Shown piece by piece: positions 26,200 through 37,374 of a DNA stretch of 64,000 nucleotides. The stretch covers positions 83,524,428 to 83,588,427 of the forward strand of contig CM070618.1 in assembly GCA_036346255.1 (NCBI GenBank), in the 5' to 3' direction. The position numbers were made by a program, and so were the translations under genes. The DNA comes from Ampelocalamus luodianensis (lineage: Eukaryota > Streptophyta > Magnoliopsida > Poales > Poaceae). Under the pieces are notes generated by a model, which made no database searches, was not told the origin of the DNA, and saw only the letters and a list, made by a program, of their open reading frames with translations. Every line of letters begins with the position of its first letter. Position 1 is the first letter of the stretch.

Positions 26200-26269
26200 C
26201 TAGCTATTCCTGGACTAGTGTATGAAATAAAGAATTTGGAATCCTTCGTTCCTGGGTTCGACACAAGCA

Positions 26270-27620
26270 CTGGATCCAATAGGTGTTTTTCTTGAATATT
26301 TGTCTAAATCCTCTATAAGTACACCTACAGAGGTATCACTGACCACTTCAGAGATCACCATTCTCGAGCATGATGCAGATTGGATCCTACCATTAAAACC
26401 CTGTCTAGCGCATGGGACAATGCTCGAGGATGCATGTGACAAAGACATACTAATTCGAAAGACAAGATTGTACAAATTGGTCGACAACGACCTATACAAA
26501 AAAGGAACACATGGTGTTCTAATACAATGTATTTCCTAGGAGAATGGTAAAACATTACTTCATGAAATACATAGAGACTTATATGGAGCACATGCCTCAT
26601 ATCGAACCCTAGTCGAGAAAGCTTTCTGCTAAGGTTTTTATTGGCCCACTGCACTACAAGATGCAATGCATCTAGTAAAGAGTTGTGAGCAATGCCAACT
26701 TCATGCTCGACGAATACATCAACCTGTAAATAAAGTGCAGACGATTCCATTGTCATGACCATTTTTGACATGGGGAATTGGCATAGTTGGACCTTTACCA
26801 AGGGCAACTAATGGTTAAAAATTCTTAATTGTAGCCATTGACACATTCACTAAGTGGGTCGAAGCTGAACATGTCACTAAAATAACTGCTTCAGCAACCA
26901 AAAAACTCTTTATGAAAAATGTAGTGACACGCTTTGTTGTACCCACTCGTCTTATTACTGATAACGGATTACAATTTGTTAGTGGTATGTTTCAAGATTA
27001 CTGTGATGAAATAGACACAAAGATTTGTTTTGTTTCTATTGCTCATCCACAGAGCAATGGAACAATTGAACGTGCAAACAGTCAAATCATGCAAGGCATG
27101 AAGAAAAGAATATTTAACATACTCAAAACACGGACGGGTGCTAGGGTAGACAACCTCTACTCAGTTCTTTAGGACCTACGTACTACGACCGATAGAGCTA
27201 CAAGTGAAACACCATTTCAACTAGTCTACGGAGCAGAAGTGGCATTACCTAATGAAATCCATTTAGGTTCTACACGTATTAAACTCCATGATATCGTCAA
27301 TCAAGGCAAACAACGTAAAGATGATGTCAACCTTCTCGAAGAAAAAGCACGATCGAGAACTCATCAGGTCAGCAGCCTATCTACAAGGATTGCGTAGGTA
27401 CTACATAGAAGAGTTCAACCACGCACGCTTAATGTGGGTGACTTGGTTCTAAGACTAATCCGGAATCAGTCTAATTCGAACAAAGTTTCTCCCAAGTGGG
27501 AATGTCATTTTACTGTAGTATCTATCACCCGACCTGATTTTGTTCGACTTGTTATAAAGGATGGTAGAATTCTATCCAATGCTTGAAACATAGAACATCT
27601 TCGCAAGTATTATGTGTAAC
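26270..27620 (+). pseudogene. Tat integrase (degenerate)
   Basis: The zinc-finger region includes HEIHRDLYGAHASYRTLVEK and SCEQCQLHARR. The core follows with FLIVAIDTFTKWVEAEHVTK, the second catalytic Asp in LITDNGLQF and the catalytic Glu in NGTIERANS. The first catalytic Asp, expected in W-G-I-D-I-V-G-P, reads as Gly (GIGIVGPLP at about 26770-26800). The C-terminal region reads LNVGDLVLRLIRNQ and PKWECHFTVVSI, ending EHLRKYYV at 27619. Several stops interrupt it. Confidence 0.88.
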
Positions 27621-28543
27621 ATATTCTTACTTATTAATAAAGTTTATGTTTTTCATTCATTCATTGATGCCTTCCTATTTAAATATGTTGTGATTATATA
27701 TTGCTCTCTATTATGTGATTATGGCTGGTGTCCATGACTATCGACCAGTCACTGGTCTGGTCTTCAAATAACTTCTAGTAGTGGCTTTCCTATAAACCTG
27801 TTCTCATTGCTCGAAAACTCACTAATCTGACTTTAGATCTAGGACTTGCTGCTAGTTAGTACTGCGTTGCTAGTTAATACTGCGTATACTGTGAAAGCTA
27901 CACTCGTCATCAAGCCTCTGAAAACACCACAAGTGCTAAGTCCCTATGATACGTTTACCATATCACTGGTCAAACACATCACAGTCGGGGGCTAGTAATG
28001 TACTAAAAATAATAAATAGCAAACTCAGTGAATTACAAGACAAAAAGATTTCATTCATTGAAAAATATTCATTACAAGGCATTCAATTCTCTTTGAATTG
28101 AAATTTTATATTCTTCGTATAACTATATGCATGAGAAGCTACTTCTGCTCTCTTTTGCTAGATTTCTTGTGCATAATTCAGACTCAACTCTGGGATTAAT
28201 TTCTCCAAGTCCATTGTGTCTTTGTAGTAATGCTTCAGCTTGATGAACAAGGTACCTACATTGACATCAATAACAGAATCGAGAGAAGTCTTCATAGATT
28301 GAGCCATCTTCGGAATGTGGTCGATAATAAACTTCAACTGAGCTTTGATGCCATTGACCAGTTCCTCCACTGAAGGCTCCTCCTTTGTGAGTAACTTCTG
28401 CACATCTTATTTTTGCAGCAACAATATTTAATTGGTTAAATACAAATGTTAAAGCTGTGAAAGTGGCCTATTTACTCTCAATTTCCCTTATGAGAGCTTT
28501 GGTCTCCTTGATGAGCTTCTCATTGTTCAAATTGAGATTGTAT

Positions 28544-29337
28544 TGATGAGGATCTAATAATCCTCAATTAATTAAACTATTTATCTGTAATATTTGTTAT
28601 AGATAATGATAACTTTACACAACCTTCAGAGTTACCCCTCATTATCAATAATGAGGAGGATTATAATTACCTAGTAGCCGTAAGCTATTCTACGACCACC
28701 CTATATGGTCGTAAGTCACTCTACTACCATCTTGTGGTCGTAAGATCTTCTACGACCACCTATTGATTGTAAGTTCTACTACGATCACCTTATGGTTGTA
28801 AGCTTTACTACGACCAAGTCAATCACAGCCACTCTATGGTCGATAAGACCACAGACATGTGGATCCAATCGACTAGGGACCTCATACACTGTGTCTGATT
28901 ATACACAGTAGTAAATATGTGTCGTTATCCTTTGGTATAACTGCACGTATTAATCTGTCTCTAGCATAACCGCAAGACGAACATGGGGTATTGTCTCTCT
29001 GACAATAACTACCATGAACGTGCGCTATTCAACCATTGAGTCACTTCCTAGCATGGACAACTGTCACCCCTTCGGACGCTATATAAGGGATAACGCCGGT
29101 GGACAGAGACAAAAAGTGACACAAGCAACAGAATAGACAGGAGTCATTAGTTCTAGCCTTCGATGACTTCTCTTTTGTTGTAAACACAATCAATACAAGA
29201 ACACAAGAATAGGGTTGTTATTCTCCTAGGAGAAGGCCCAAACCTATCTAAATCCATGTGCCTCGTTCCTGTGTAGTCTTGATCAAGGAGGCCCCCCTTT
29301 GCATTCATTTCATAAGTTCGATATTAAAACATCCACA
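28544..29337 (+). mobile_element. Probable solo LTR inside the Tat antisense ORF
   Basis: About 0.8 kb of non-coding sequence splits the coiled-coil ORF. It starts TGATGAGGATC, ends ATCCACA, carries a TATA-box-like CTATATAAGGG near 29081, and has the LTR-tail style stretch around 29200-29280 (CCCAAACCTATCTAAATCC). The flanks TGTAT and ATATC do not form an exact duplication, so the ends may be off by a few bases. Confidence 0.55.
28676..28860. repeat. Tandem ~30-bp repeats built on CTACGACCAC / TGGTCGTAAG
   Basis: About five degenerate units, each resembling GTAAGnnnTTCTACGACCAC followed by a TATGGTC-type half. Each unit contains a short inverted repeat (GACCAC...GTGGTC-like), so the array can form a series of hairpins. 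It lies within the putative solo LTR. Confidence 0.7.
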
Positions 29338-31397
29338 ATATCAAAGCTCATCTACCTGCTTTATTTCTAGTTTTGTTTTCCATGTTATTGAACTTTGTTC
29401 TTTCAATTGCTTTTGCAAATCTAATTGTTTGAAAGACAAAAAAAATTTGGATAAGCTTGAGAGAAATGTGGAAACGATATAATTAAAAAGTAAGAGTTTT
29501 TACCTGCTTTTTCTTCTTGGTATTTCTAAAGAAGTACTTTATGGTATTGCGTAAGCTTATTGCAGACCAGTTGGTGCTCCTTCAGATCATCCAGGAGTTT
29601 CAACTTAAGGTCTTCAAGGCGCTTATGCTCTGTAGCAGCCTCTTGAAGAACCTCTTCTTTTTCTTTGGGGCTCCTTTATTTGAGAATAAGTTGGAATTTA
29701 AATTCCTTTGTTGTGTTCTCAGTAAAGATCAACTTAATCTCACACTCTTGGATGAGCCAACCAGCAGTATACTTTTCCTGCTTAAGAAGACTGAAATAGC
29801 AAAGTTAGAATCACAAAAAAATTCTTCCAAAGACAAATAGAGAGTTTGTTTAACTTACTCCTTAAGCTTGGCTATTTCTACATCCTTAGATGTATCCCTG
29901 GTGGTCATATCTCCCATAAAGGCCTGAAAAAGATCAAACATTTTGGTTGTTTTCTATAAGAAATAATAGTAAGAAGTTGTTACTCTGTTATTTAATCAAA
30001 AGATCAAAGGATTTAAGTTAAGAGCTTATTACCTTGTTGTCCAAATCCTTGATTTGTTTTTTCAATTCGCTATACTCAGATTCCTCTGATATAGCAAGTT
30101 GGTCGACCTTTGTGCTGGTCAGAACACTCTCTGGTTCAAATGGTGGTCTCCATGCCAACATGGCACCGACGGCAGAAGAGAGGGTAGGAGAAGGAATGTT
30201 TTCCTATTCAAAAAAAGACCAAGATAAAAAAAAAATCATTTACAAAGAAGAAGGCAAATACTCAGTCATGATATTCAAACAGTAAAGATTACTTACTTGT
30301 TCAGTAGGCCGAAGGATTATATTCTGACCAGCATCCTGGTCGGGAACAATCTCTTCTTCAACCGCAGGCAACACTTCAGTGGTCGGAGTCTTCTCGACGA
30401 CCACGACAACCACATCCACAGGAATTGAACCATCCTCGATTGCCCCTGTGGATACTTCCCTTGAGGAGGTCGAAATGTCTCCAACCACTTCCTCTGCGAC
30501 CACTTTAGATGTTGTCGCCTCCTCCAAACTGACCTTTGCTAGTTCAACTACAGGAGGAATTGGCAGTGGCTTCTCTCTAGATTTCTCAATTTCAGAAATT
30601 GAAGCAAGAGAGGTGGTTGGGGGGGGGGCTTATATAGATAAAGATATTTATCTAAGCAAACATTAAAATATTTGTTCAATTGCACATTCTTAAGAATATG
30701 TTTGCGAATTAAAGATATTTGGCCCGCCTCCAGAATTTTCAAAGCGAAAATCTGATTTCCAAGAAATACAGAGATCTCTAGGAAAAAGTGAATGGATTAT
30801 TTCTCTTCCTCGTATTCTTCAGCCCTGATCAAAACCTTTCATGAAGAAGAAGAAAAATCAAATCACTCGAAACAAAATCTCAAAAATCCAATCACTCGAA
30901 GCAGAATCTTGCGCTGTCTTCTTCCTTGCAACCTTACTCGCAAAGAATAAACAATCCTTGCGGGTAATGGTCATATCCTCCACGTCAATCTATGATTTCT
31001 CATGAATTTAACGTTTACTTCTAGGAAGTTGGACCAGATTCGAAAAATTCAATAAGAGAAATTTTAAGTTTGAGTGGCAGGAAAGAAAGCAAGGACTCAA
31101 GGGAGATGAGACGATTGCGCAAATTAAACTTTTAATTTTTACTTCCCTAGCAATTATTTATACCTGTTAATTTATGGTGTAAATCGAGGAGAACCTAGCA
31201 TTTGGAATTCCCTCGGCAATTGCTCCCGATGATAAACTTCGGGTACGGTTTCCAAGAAATCCATGATCTTTTTCTTTCTCCCATATTTTCATTAAACGAT
31301 TCGAAATATTTTGCCTGGTCAAATCTTATTGATGCATGTTTTGAAGCAAGAAAACCTTAAGTAAATATTTTTATTTTCTTAAGCATTGGAGGCTAGC

Positions 31398-31959
31398 TGA
31401 CGAGGATTCTTAACTAGATCAACATTTTTGTTTCAAATTCTCTGTTAAAATAGGCCCACATATTATAGGCTATCTTAATAACGGTTAAATACCCTTTACT
31501 ACGGTTCCATTGGTCGACGACCAGTTAGGACCATGAGACGGCCTACTGTGAACATCGTCCGACCAACTATGCGGTTTTGGACAGTTCTCGGATTAGTGAA
31601 CTAGTCAGGAGACATGGCAATTTCCTACGTGGCTAACAAGAAAAGAGTCATTGGCGCATTTAGCAACTCTAACAGTTGGTTAAAGGACGTGATAGTTTAA
31701 TACTACTAAATAAACGTGCGTAAAGATTAAAGACATCTTTATCGGCATTAATTGTCACCTCTTCAATAACTATAAAAGGGTAGCCCACGTACTTTGTAAT
31801 ATAGCCAACTATAATCATAATGAACATATGTAACATCCATTGTATTCTCATACAAATACTCAATGGGTTCACAACAATACATAGTCTTCGTCTTTGATAG
31901 CGTTCTCACAATTTTTTCCATATAAGTTCAATAGGAACCATGTGTTCCAATCATTGACA
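31398..31959 (+). repeat. 3' LTR of the Tat element
   Basis: A 562-bp direct repeat of 13127-13730, starting TGACGAGGATTC after a purine-containing GGAGGCTAGC tract and ending CATTGACA. It retains a TATA-like ACTATAAAAGGG near 31770. Its end lies 95 bp from the uricase stop codon on the opposite strand, so any readthrough from this LTR would run antisense into the uricase gene. Confidence 0.88.
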
Positions 31960-32054
31960 ATTTCCCCTTTGCAAGGGGGTTGTGATAGTTTTTTTATCAC
32001 AGTTTATTGCTCGTTATGACCTAGAAGGAGCCTCCCTACCATCCTTGATTGAAA

Positions 32055-35000
32055 TTAAAGCTTCGACTTGGCGCGGCTCAACGTTGCTTCAATGGTTCCA
32101 TGTGGTTCATCAGTCGGCATGTACACATCATCAGCAAACTGTAACATAAAAATACTTCAGTTAAAGTGGATAACATATGAGAGTTATGGGGCAGCATAAA
32201 CTGCAACGCACAACAAAAGACTCGCTAACTCTTCTGTGAACATAATTGTACGTTTGACGGAATATCATTCATAGGTTACAACGATCTGGGCTGACAATAT
32301 CGCAATGCTAAATTCATTCAATCCAGAAAATCCAGCATGGTTCTACAGACTTGCAGTAGCAAAAAAAATCAGTAAAGCAAAATTCCTATGAATAACACTA
32401 AAGTGTTATTTGGAAAATGAGGAAAATTATTCTCCAGGAAACCAAATCCATTACATTATTTTGAGCACATCTAATTCCAATGAATTATGGCCCGGAAATA
32501 AAGCTTCTAGTGCCATTTTTTATTTAAGCTATTTTTGTTTAGCTCAAATTGGGGTTTGGAATTTCAATGATACTAAGAATGTATTTGAACTACAATTGCT
32601 AATATACATTATTCAGAATCCATCGTTAGCCCTAAACAGTGGAGGGAAAACAGAATAATACAAACGTGGTAGCTATCTTTCTCACCTTCACCAATCCTGG
32701 ATTTTCTTTGCTTGATAAGTTAACAGGCAGAAAGTGGAGGTTTGGCATCCTAAGCTGAACAGATGATATGTCCGGGAACCTTAAAATTGCACATATATAT
32801 TCAGTGCATACATATTATAAGTGGCTCAAAAATGGCTGAGAAAAGCTACAACAGGTAACAACCAAATCTCAAAGTTACAAACCTTGTAAGAACTTCTTTA
32901 GCCATGAGGTATAATGTATTCTGCACTGATGGACTATACACTCCAACATCAGGAGGACCAAAGAATGTGTCTGCAAGAACTCTCTTTACATCCTGGTACC
33001 TTTGTGTGAAGCAGAATGGCTTTGATGGGAGCTGGGAAATATGTTCAAAAGGATACCTGGATACAAAAGGGGAAAAAACAAAGAATGATGATAAACAACT
33101 GGATGGGTCCTGCCAAGTTCTTATCATTTAGCAAACTAGAAAATTGTGAACCCGTGACTTGTAACACATAGCTCCTATTAGGTTGAAATACCAAAAGATA
33201 ATGGCATATGTAAAGAACTACGCTTTTCCAAGACAAATGGCAACAGAAATGCTACTCAACTGGACATACAAGCAAGCAACAATTAAAATAGGGATAATTA
33301 ACTTTTTGTCACTGCAATAGAGTGAGCTTCATTTTTTACCACTGTATGTGAGTATGACATGTGGGTCCTGGGTCCACATGAGTGGTAAAAGCAAAAATGC
33401 GTATGCAAATACAGTGGCAAATTCTTGAATACCCCATTAAAATATTGTAATACTGAGCTCACTTATTTTCTTGCCTTGAATGTTCAGAATTTATGAATGA
33501 AGGTAAGAAAAGGGAAGAATAACTATCATTATAGTGGATAATAGAATTTCTCGGGCAGAAAGGAAGAGTGCCACACCTCCACCAAGCAGTTACTTCTGTT
33601 GCTACAATTCTCTCTCTTGTATCTGGAAGAAGCGTGTAGCAATCCCTCACAAATCGTTCAAATCCAGACTGAGATAGACAAGGTGGTGAAAAAGTTACTA
33701 GCATTTACCAATTACAATTGCAGACTATTTTGTGATACTAAAGTAAAACAATTCTGTTTCAGTTAAAACTTTTGTTTCCCTTTCTTTATACTTTATTGGA
33801 ACTTAAACAGTTAAATTATTTTGCTTTGGTGACACTTCAGCTAATAAAGTGCCAGCTTGCGATTGCGATAATGTTGCTTTCAATCCCCAGTTCCCCACAA
33901 GCATGATTGCATGACATAGCTTACAAGTCCATTCCTATCTCAATAGTCTTCTACAAGGACTATCTCACAAGTCACAACCCAAACAACCGCAGGAAAAAAA
34001 CTAGCATCTGGGTACATGTATCTTCCTATTTAATGATCTCCTATAAATCTCTATCATATCATAAGTCCAAACTTATGCAACTATGTACTGTGAGCAGGTT
34101 TACCGGGGGGTCACCGATAGAACCGATTTCGCCGATTTTCGGAAAATTTCGGCTGAAATTTTCAGATCAAAAATTGATTTTTTTTTTTTTTAGATGAAAA
34201 AGATGAAGAAAAAAAAATGCAGTTTTGAGGATTCGAACCCATGACCTGTCTTCTCCAACACCTTACCAGTTACCACCAGGGCAGGGATCAAAAACCGATC
34301 GGACCAAATCCGACAGGGGGCGAACAAGAATCGCGAAGCATCGGAAATTTTCCGGCTGAAATTGCTCGAATTTGATTAAAAACCATTCAAAAATCAAAAA
34401 TCAGAATTTGAATTTTAAAAACCTGAGAAAACCGGCCGGGATTTCATTTCCCGGTACCCACCGGTAAATCCGTTTACCGGCGGTAACCGGCCGGTTACCG
34501 CTGGTTTTTGTATCCCTGCACCAGGGTGCATGCTTGTATGTGCTTTGACACGGTTACAAATTTCTTTTATATTTGACAAAAATCATGCGAAAACGATTTT
34601 TTTTGGCCGGTATGAAATTTTACCGGGGGTTCTCAGTAGAACCAATTTTTCCTAATTTTGGCCGATTTTCTGAACCCTGGCTGTGAGTGGTCTCACTGAA
34701 ATTAAGTAAAACTACCACACTGGTTTATACAGGACTAGACCAACTCAAGCAGAGATCAAGGAACATATGGTGGAGGGCATTTCTATGGGAATGGTGGCCT
34801 GAGGACCACGAATTTTTTTTAAGAAATACCTGAGTTGTTTTTAGAAGTGAATATCCTTGGATTCCAGAATTTATAAGCAGGCTTCCAGACTTCTTCACAG
34901 TGACCTCTGTGCTGTGCTTTTCAACACCAAGTTTGAACCCTACAAAGAAGTACATTATGTAGAGCTATCAGGTAATTCTGAAATGATTCCTCTGAAAGGG

Positions 35001-37252
35001 AGTGTTCTCCTTTACCGTATCTGATAATTAGCAGTGCAAACTATAAACATGTGAGATATTTACCACAATAAATGTAATTCAGCAGGGAACTTATATGTTA
35101 AAAATAAAAGTAATTCTGCATGTAGTTGAAAAGAAACTGTCAGCCTGATTCCCATATTCCTCCTTTTGGAGTCTCAGTGGATCATACTAGGAAAGTAACC
35201 TACACCTCAAAGAGAAAATGAAAGACATCAGAGGGGACAATTTGCACTGCACCATCCAACTTGCGACCAGAACAATGATCATGGGAAATTATGCTTACAA
35301 CACCGTATAAAAACTAAATTTGGCCAAGGCATAGAGATAACAGGTTATAGCACATGCAGGCATACGAATGTGATTATGTGTTGTAACATTGATAAATGTG
35401 CCTCTAGTATCAACTCAAAGGTTAAAGTCCCATTTGGCTCTAGCCTTTAATAAGTAAATATAGGACTTCAAAAACATTAGACAGGCAAAATTGTGCACTT
35501 TTATATGCCTACTTAGAGGATTTCATTTCTATATGCTTCTAGTCAAGCACATATAATTTAGGGGACAGCTATGGTACATACAACTTTAAGTTACAAAAAG
35601 GTTTTAGATTTTTTTTTCCCCTAATATTTTTTCACTCCCCACCACTCCCACTTGTAGGATGATTAGTGGATGATGGGAAAATTATATGTAAAGTGCATAA
35701 ATTACACACACATGTACTATAGTCACTCTCTATGATTTATTACCTGATATTCTTCAGTTAAGGAGACAAAAGAAAATGTTCATCATTAGGACTTACATGA
35801 AGATGACAACATTAAGTTGACTCAATTAAGTACACCTTTAGGCAAAAATATGCACGGCGATAACTGTTTCCCCTCATGCTAGATAAGAGCAACATAACGT
35901 CTGTTGGCAACCTAGTGCATAGGGATGGCTAAGTCGTTGCTAAAAAAGTGTGGCCAGGGGCTTGAGGTGTCTCACCTCCCTTCTCTTGCCTTTCTTCTCT
36001 CTATTTTTATTTCAACTATTACTGCTTGTATGATCTGTTTTATATAGTTTTGTTACATTTGTAACTTTTGGGCTCACATCAATGTGTATAACTTGTAGCT
36101 AAAGAACTGTTCCTAGTGGCCTTGGTTTGTTACAAAATATGGAAAAGAGAAACATTGTCCGTTTTGATCATCAATTGCCTACTGATCTACTGCTCTAATC
36201 CATTCCATTTGCACATGGATCAATAATGTGCTGGTCTTCAAAAGGAGGCGGGTCAGGATTTACTTCAGAAGGGCTCAAAAGTCAAAACTTCTATGGCAGG
36301 TGCGATTGACGCTTTCAGCAAGACGCAAGGATGGGCCCCAATGCCTAAAAGATTACCTTAAAGGCTGGAGATTATTGTTGTTGTTTTTTGTCAGACACCG
36401 TTCTTACTCTTTCGCATAAGTAGGTTCGCGGATGTTTAACCCCTAGCCCCCTACCTTGTGCGCTCTCCTTTTAGTCGGCTGCAAATTGCCATGGCTGTAA
36501 ACTTGTAGTGTACTTTCGTTTTTGTGGAAGTAAAGCAAGGATTGTAAAGGACATTCCAACGTGAGCAGGCCCTACTAGCCAAGAACATCTAATCTTGACC
36601 CCCAAAGTTCACGGCTTATGCTTCATCGATAAAAAATACCTCTTCCTCACCTCAAAGTGTAGCACAATTAAACAGCAAGAATAACAGAAAGAACTCTTCT
36701 CACCATGCGAATGAGGTTTCCTGTCGACAACCACACGCTCCCATGGGCGCTCCACGATGGTCACCGTAGCCTCTGAGACCTGCCCAACACGAACACACCA
36801 AAAATATCCATAAAAACGCTACCTTCCCCCCAACAAAACCGCAAAGAAGTCCCACCCCACCTTTCCCTACCTGGGGGTACAACGAGGTGAAATGCCTTCC
36901 AAGAATCACCGCGAACTCCTCCATGGACACCACCTCCGTGCACTCCTTCGCCTTCACATACACCTGATAAAACAGAGCCATACCGAATCAAGAGCCAGAC
37001 AAAGAAGCGTGAGAATCGCGGGGGTACAACGAAAAAGCGATAGAAACGTACGGTGTTCTTGATGGAATCGGTGGCGACGATGGCGGAGTTGTCGTCGGAG
37101 GTGTACGAGGGGAGGCAGTCGGAGACGACGCTCACGGCGACATTCCACTCGACGATGAGGTGGCCGCCGGCCGCGGCGGGGCGGCGCCAGACGCGGGTGA
37201 TGCGGACGCGGGACTTGCCGTGCCTGCCCTGGAGATCCAAGCGCTCGGCCAT
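32055..37252 (-). CDS. Uricase (urate oxidase), peroxisomal, 8 exons
   Basis: Oxidises urate to 5-hydroxyisourate in peroxisomes, in purine and ureide catabolism. Exons on the minus strand: 37252-37052, 36963-36871, 36779-36704, 34939-34830, 33668-33577, 33056-32883, 32779-32686 and 32138-32055. All introns are GT-AG, and phases join to 307 residues without a stop; plant uricases are about 300-310. The start is MAERLDLQGRHGKSRVRITR. Visible uricase signatures are HLIVEWNV, NSAIVATDSIKNTVYVK (catalytic Thr region), TTEVT-like STEVTVKKSG, LPDTRERIVATEV, VLADTFFGPPDVGVYSPSVQ (urate-binding Gln), and NLHFLPVNL. The C-terminus is AKSKL, a PTS1 peroxisomal signal. A retrotransposon ends 95 bp past the stop, and introns 3 to 5 carry repeat insertions. 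Confidence 0.96.
33291..33435. mobile_element. Mutator-type MITE in uricase intron 5, 9-bp TSD
   Basis: A 145-bp palindromic element starting GGGATAATTAACTTTTTG and ending in the complement of GGGGTATTCAAGAATTTG. The exact 9-bp duplication ATTAAAATA flanks it at 33282-33290 and 33436-33444, which points to the Mutator superfamily. The inner motifs TGCCACTG/CAGTGGCA, GTGAGTATGACATGTGGG and CCACATGAGTGG are shared with the copy at 15221-15377. Confidence 0.9.
34090..34690 (-). repeat. SINE-like repeat with pol III B-box in uricase intron 4, plus flanking duplications
   Basis: On the minus strand the intron contains GGTTCGAATCC (about 34231-34241), a perfect tRNA-type B box. An A-box-like TGGTAACTGG lies about 30 bp upstream, and a T-rich run follows. 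Around it are palindromic CCGGTAACCGGCCGGTTACC stretches near 34470-34500. TTTACCGGGGG-TAGAACC blocks repeat directly at 34100-34150 and 34618-34675. Together this suggests a tRNA-derived SINE or a composite repeat rather than a tRNA gene. Confidence 0.5.
35561..35730. mobile_element. Candidate MITE in uricase intron 3
   Basis: The ends GGGGACAGCTATGGTACAT and ATGTACTATAGTCACTCTC form an imperfect terminal inverted repeat around an AT-rich 170-bp core. I could not define a clear target-site duplication, so superfamily and exact ends are uncertain. Confidence 0.4.
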
Positions 37253-37364
37253 GGCCGCCGGCACGGGATCTGATCTGTGCAGGAGTGTGGCTGTGCCTGT
37301 GCAGGGGAGGGGGGGAACGGGTGATGCGATCGCAGGCTGCGCCGAACGGATGCGTACGGGGGAA

Positions 37365-37374
37365 CCTTTTGTAG
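37365..37374 (-). promoter_or_regulatory. TATA-like element upstream of uricase
   Basis: On the minus strand CTACAAAAGG lies about 113 bp upstream of the uricase ATG, a reasonable distance for a plant TATA-type element with a short GC-rich leader. It is not a perfect TATA box and no expression data are visible here. Confidence 0.3.

Larger units (their letters stand above)
28158..30620 (-). pseudogene. Antisense spliced ORF of the Tat element (coiled-coil protein)
   Basis: Between pol and the 3' LTR, the minus strand shows a chain of exon-like segments with splice signals. The first runs about 30620-30300 (acidic, rich in Val/Glu/Thr) and ends at GAACAA|GTAAGT. The second, about 30206-30034, follows a GAATAG acceptor and reads LKKQIKDLDNK before GTAATA. 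A third lies at about 29925-29855 (MTTRDTSKDVEIAKLKE, donor GTAAGT). A fourth begins near 29790 after a TTTCAG acceptor (LLKQEKYTAGWLIQECEIKL). Further helical pieces reach 28158. The products look like alpha-helical coiled coils. Tat-lineage elements are known to carry such extra antisense ORFs in this position. Internal stops and a probable solo LTR at 28544-29337 make it a pseudogene. Confidence 0.7.
13127..31959 (+). mobile_element. Tat-lineage Ty3/gypsy retrotransposon with four nested insertions
   Basis: Direct-repeat LTRs at 13127-13730 and 31398-31959 flank a Tat-style interior: primer site TGGTGCTAAAAGGAGG, gag, a protease with VDGGSS, reverse transcriptase with YVDDLV, RNase H, integrase, then an antisense spliced ORF before the 3' LTR. 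The pol frame is cut by separate insertions at 15221, 17478 and 23051, and the antisense ORF by a probable solo LTR at 28544. Without these the element is about 10.3 kb. The two LTRs differ at roughly 15-20% of positions in a 118-base stretch compared by eye, mostly transitions, so it is old. Flanking 5-mers do not form an exact duplication; the left boundary reads AG instead of TG. Confidence 0.9.

Noticed and set aside
28676..28860. CRISPR-like array
   Set aside because: Regular repeats are present, but the units are degenerate and have no unique spacers; the setting is a plant retroelement.
13127..31959. Exact 5-bp target-site duplication for the Tat element
   Set aside because: The right flank ATTTC has no matching 5-mer at the left boundary. 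The left terminus itself is decayed, so no duplication is claimed.
34228..34290. Possible tRNA gene in uricase intron 4
   Set aside because: The B box is perfect, but no cloverleaf with acceptor and anticodon stems could be formed around it. A SINE-like repeat is the better reading.
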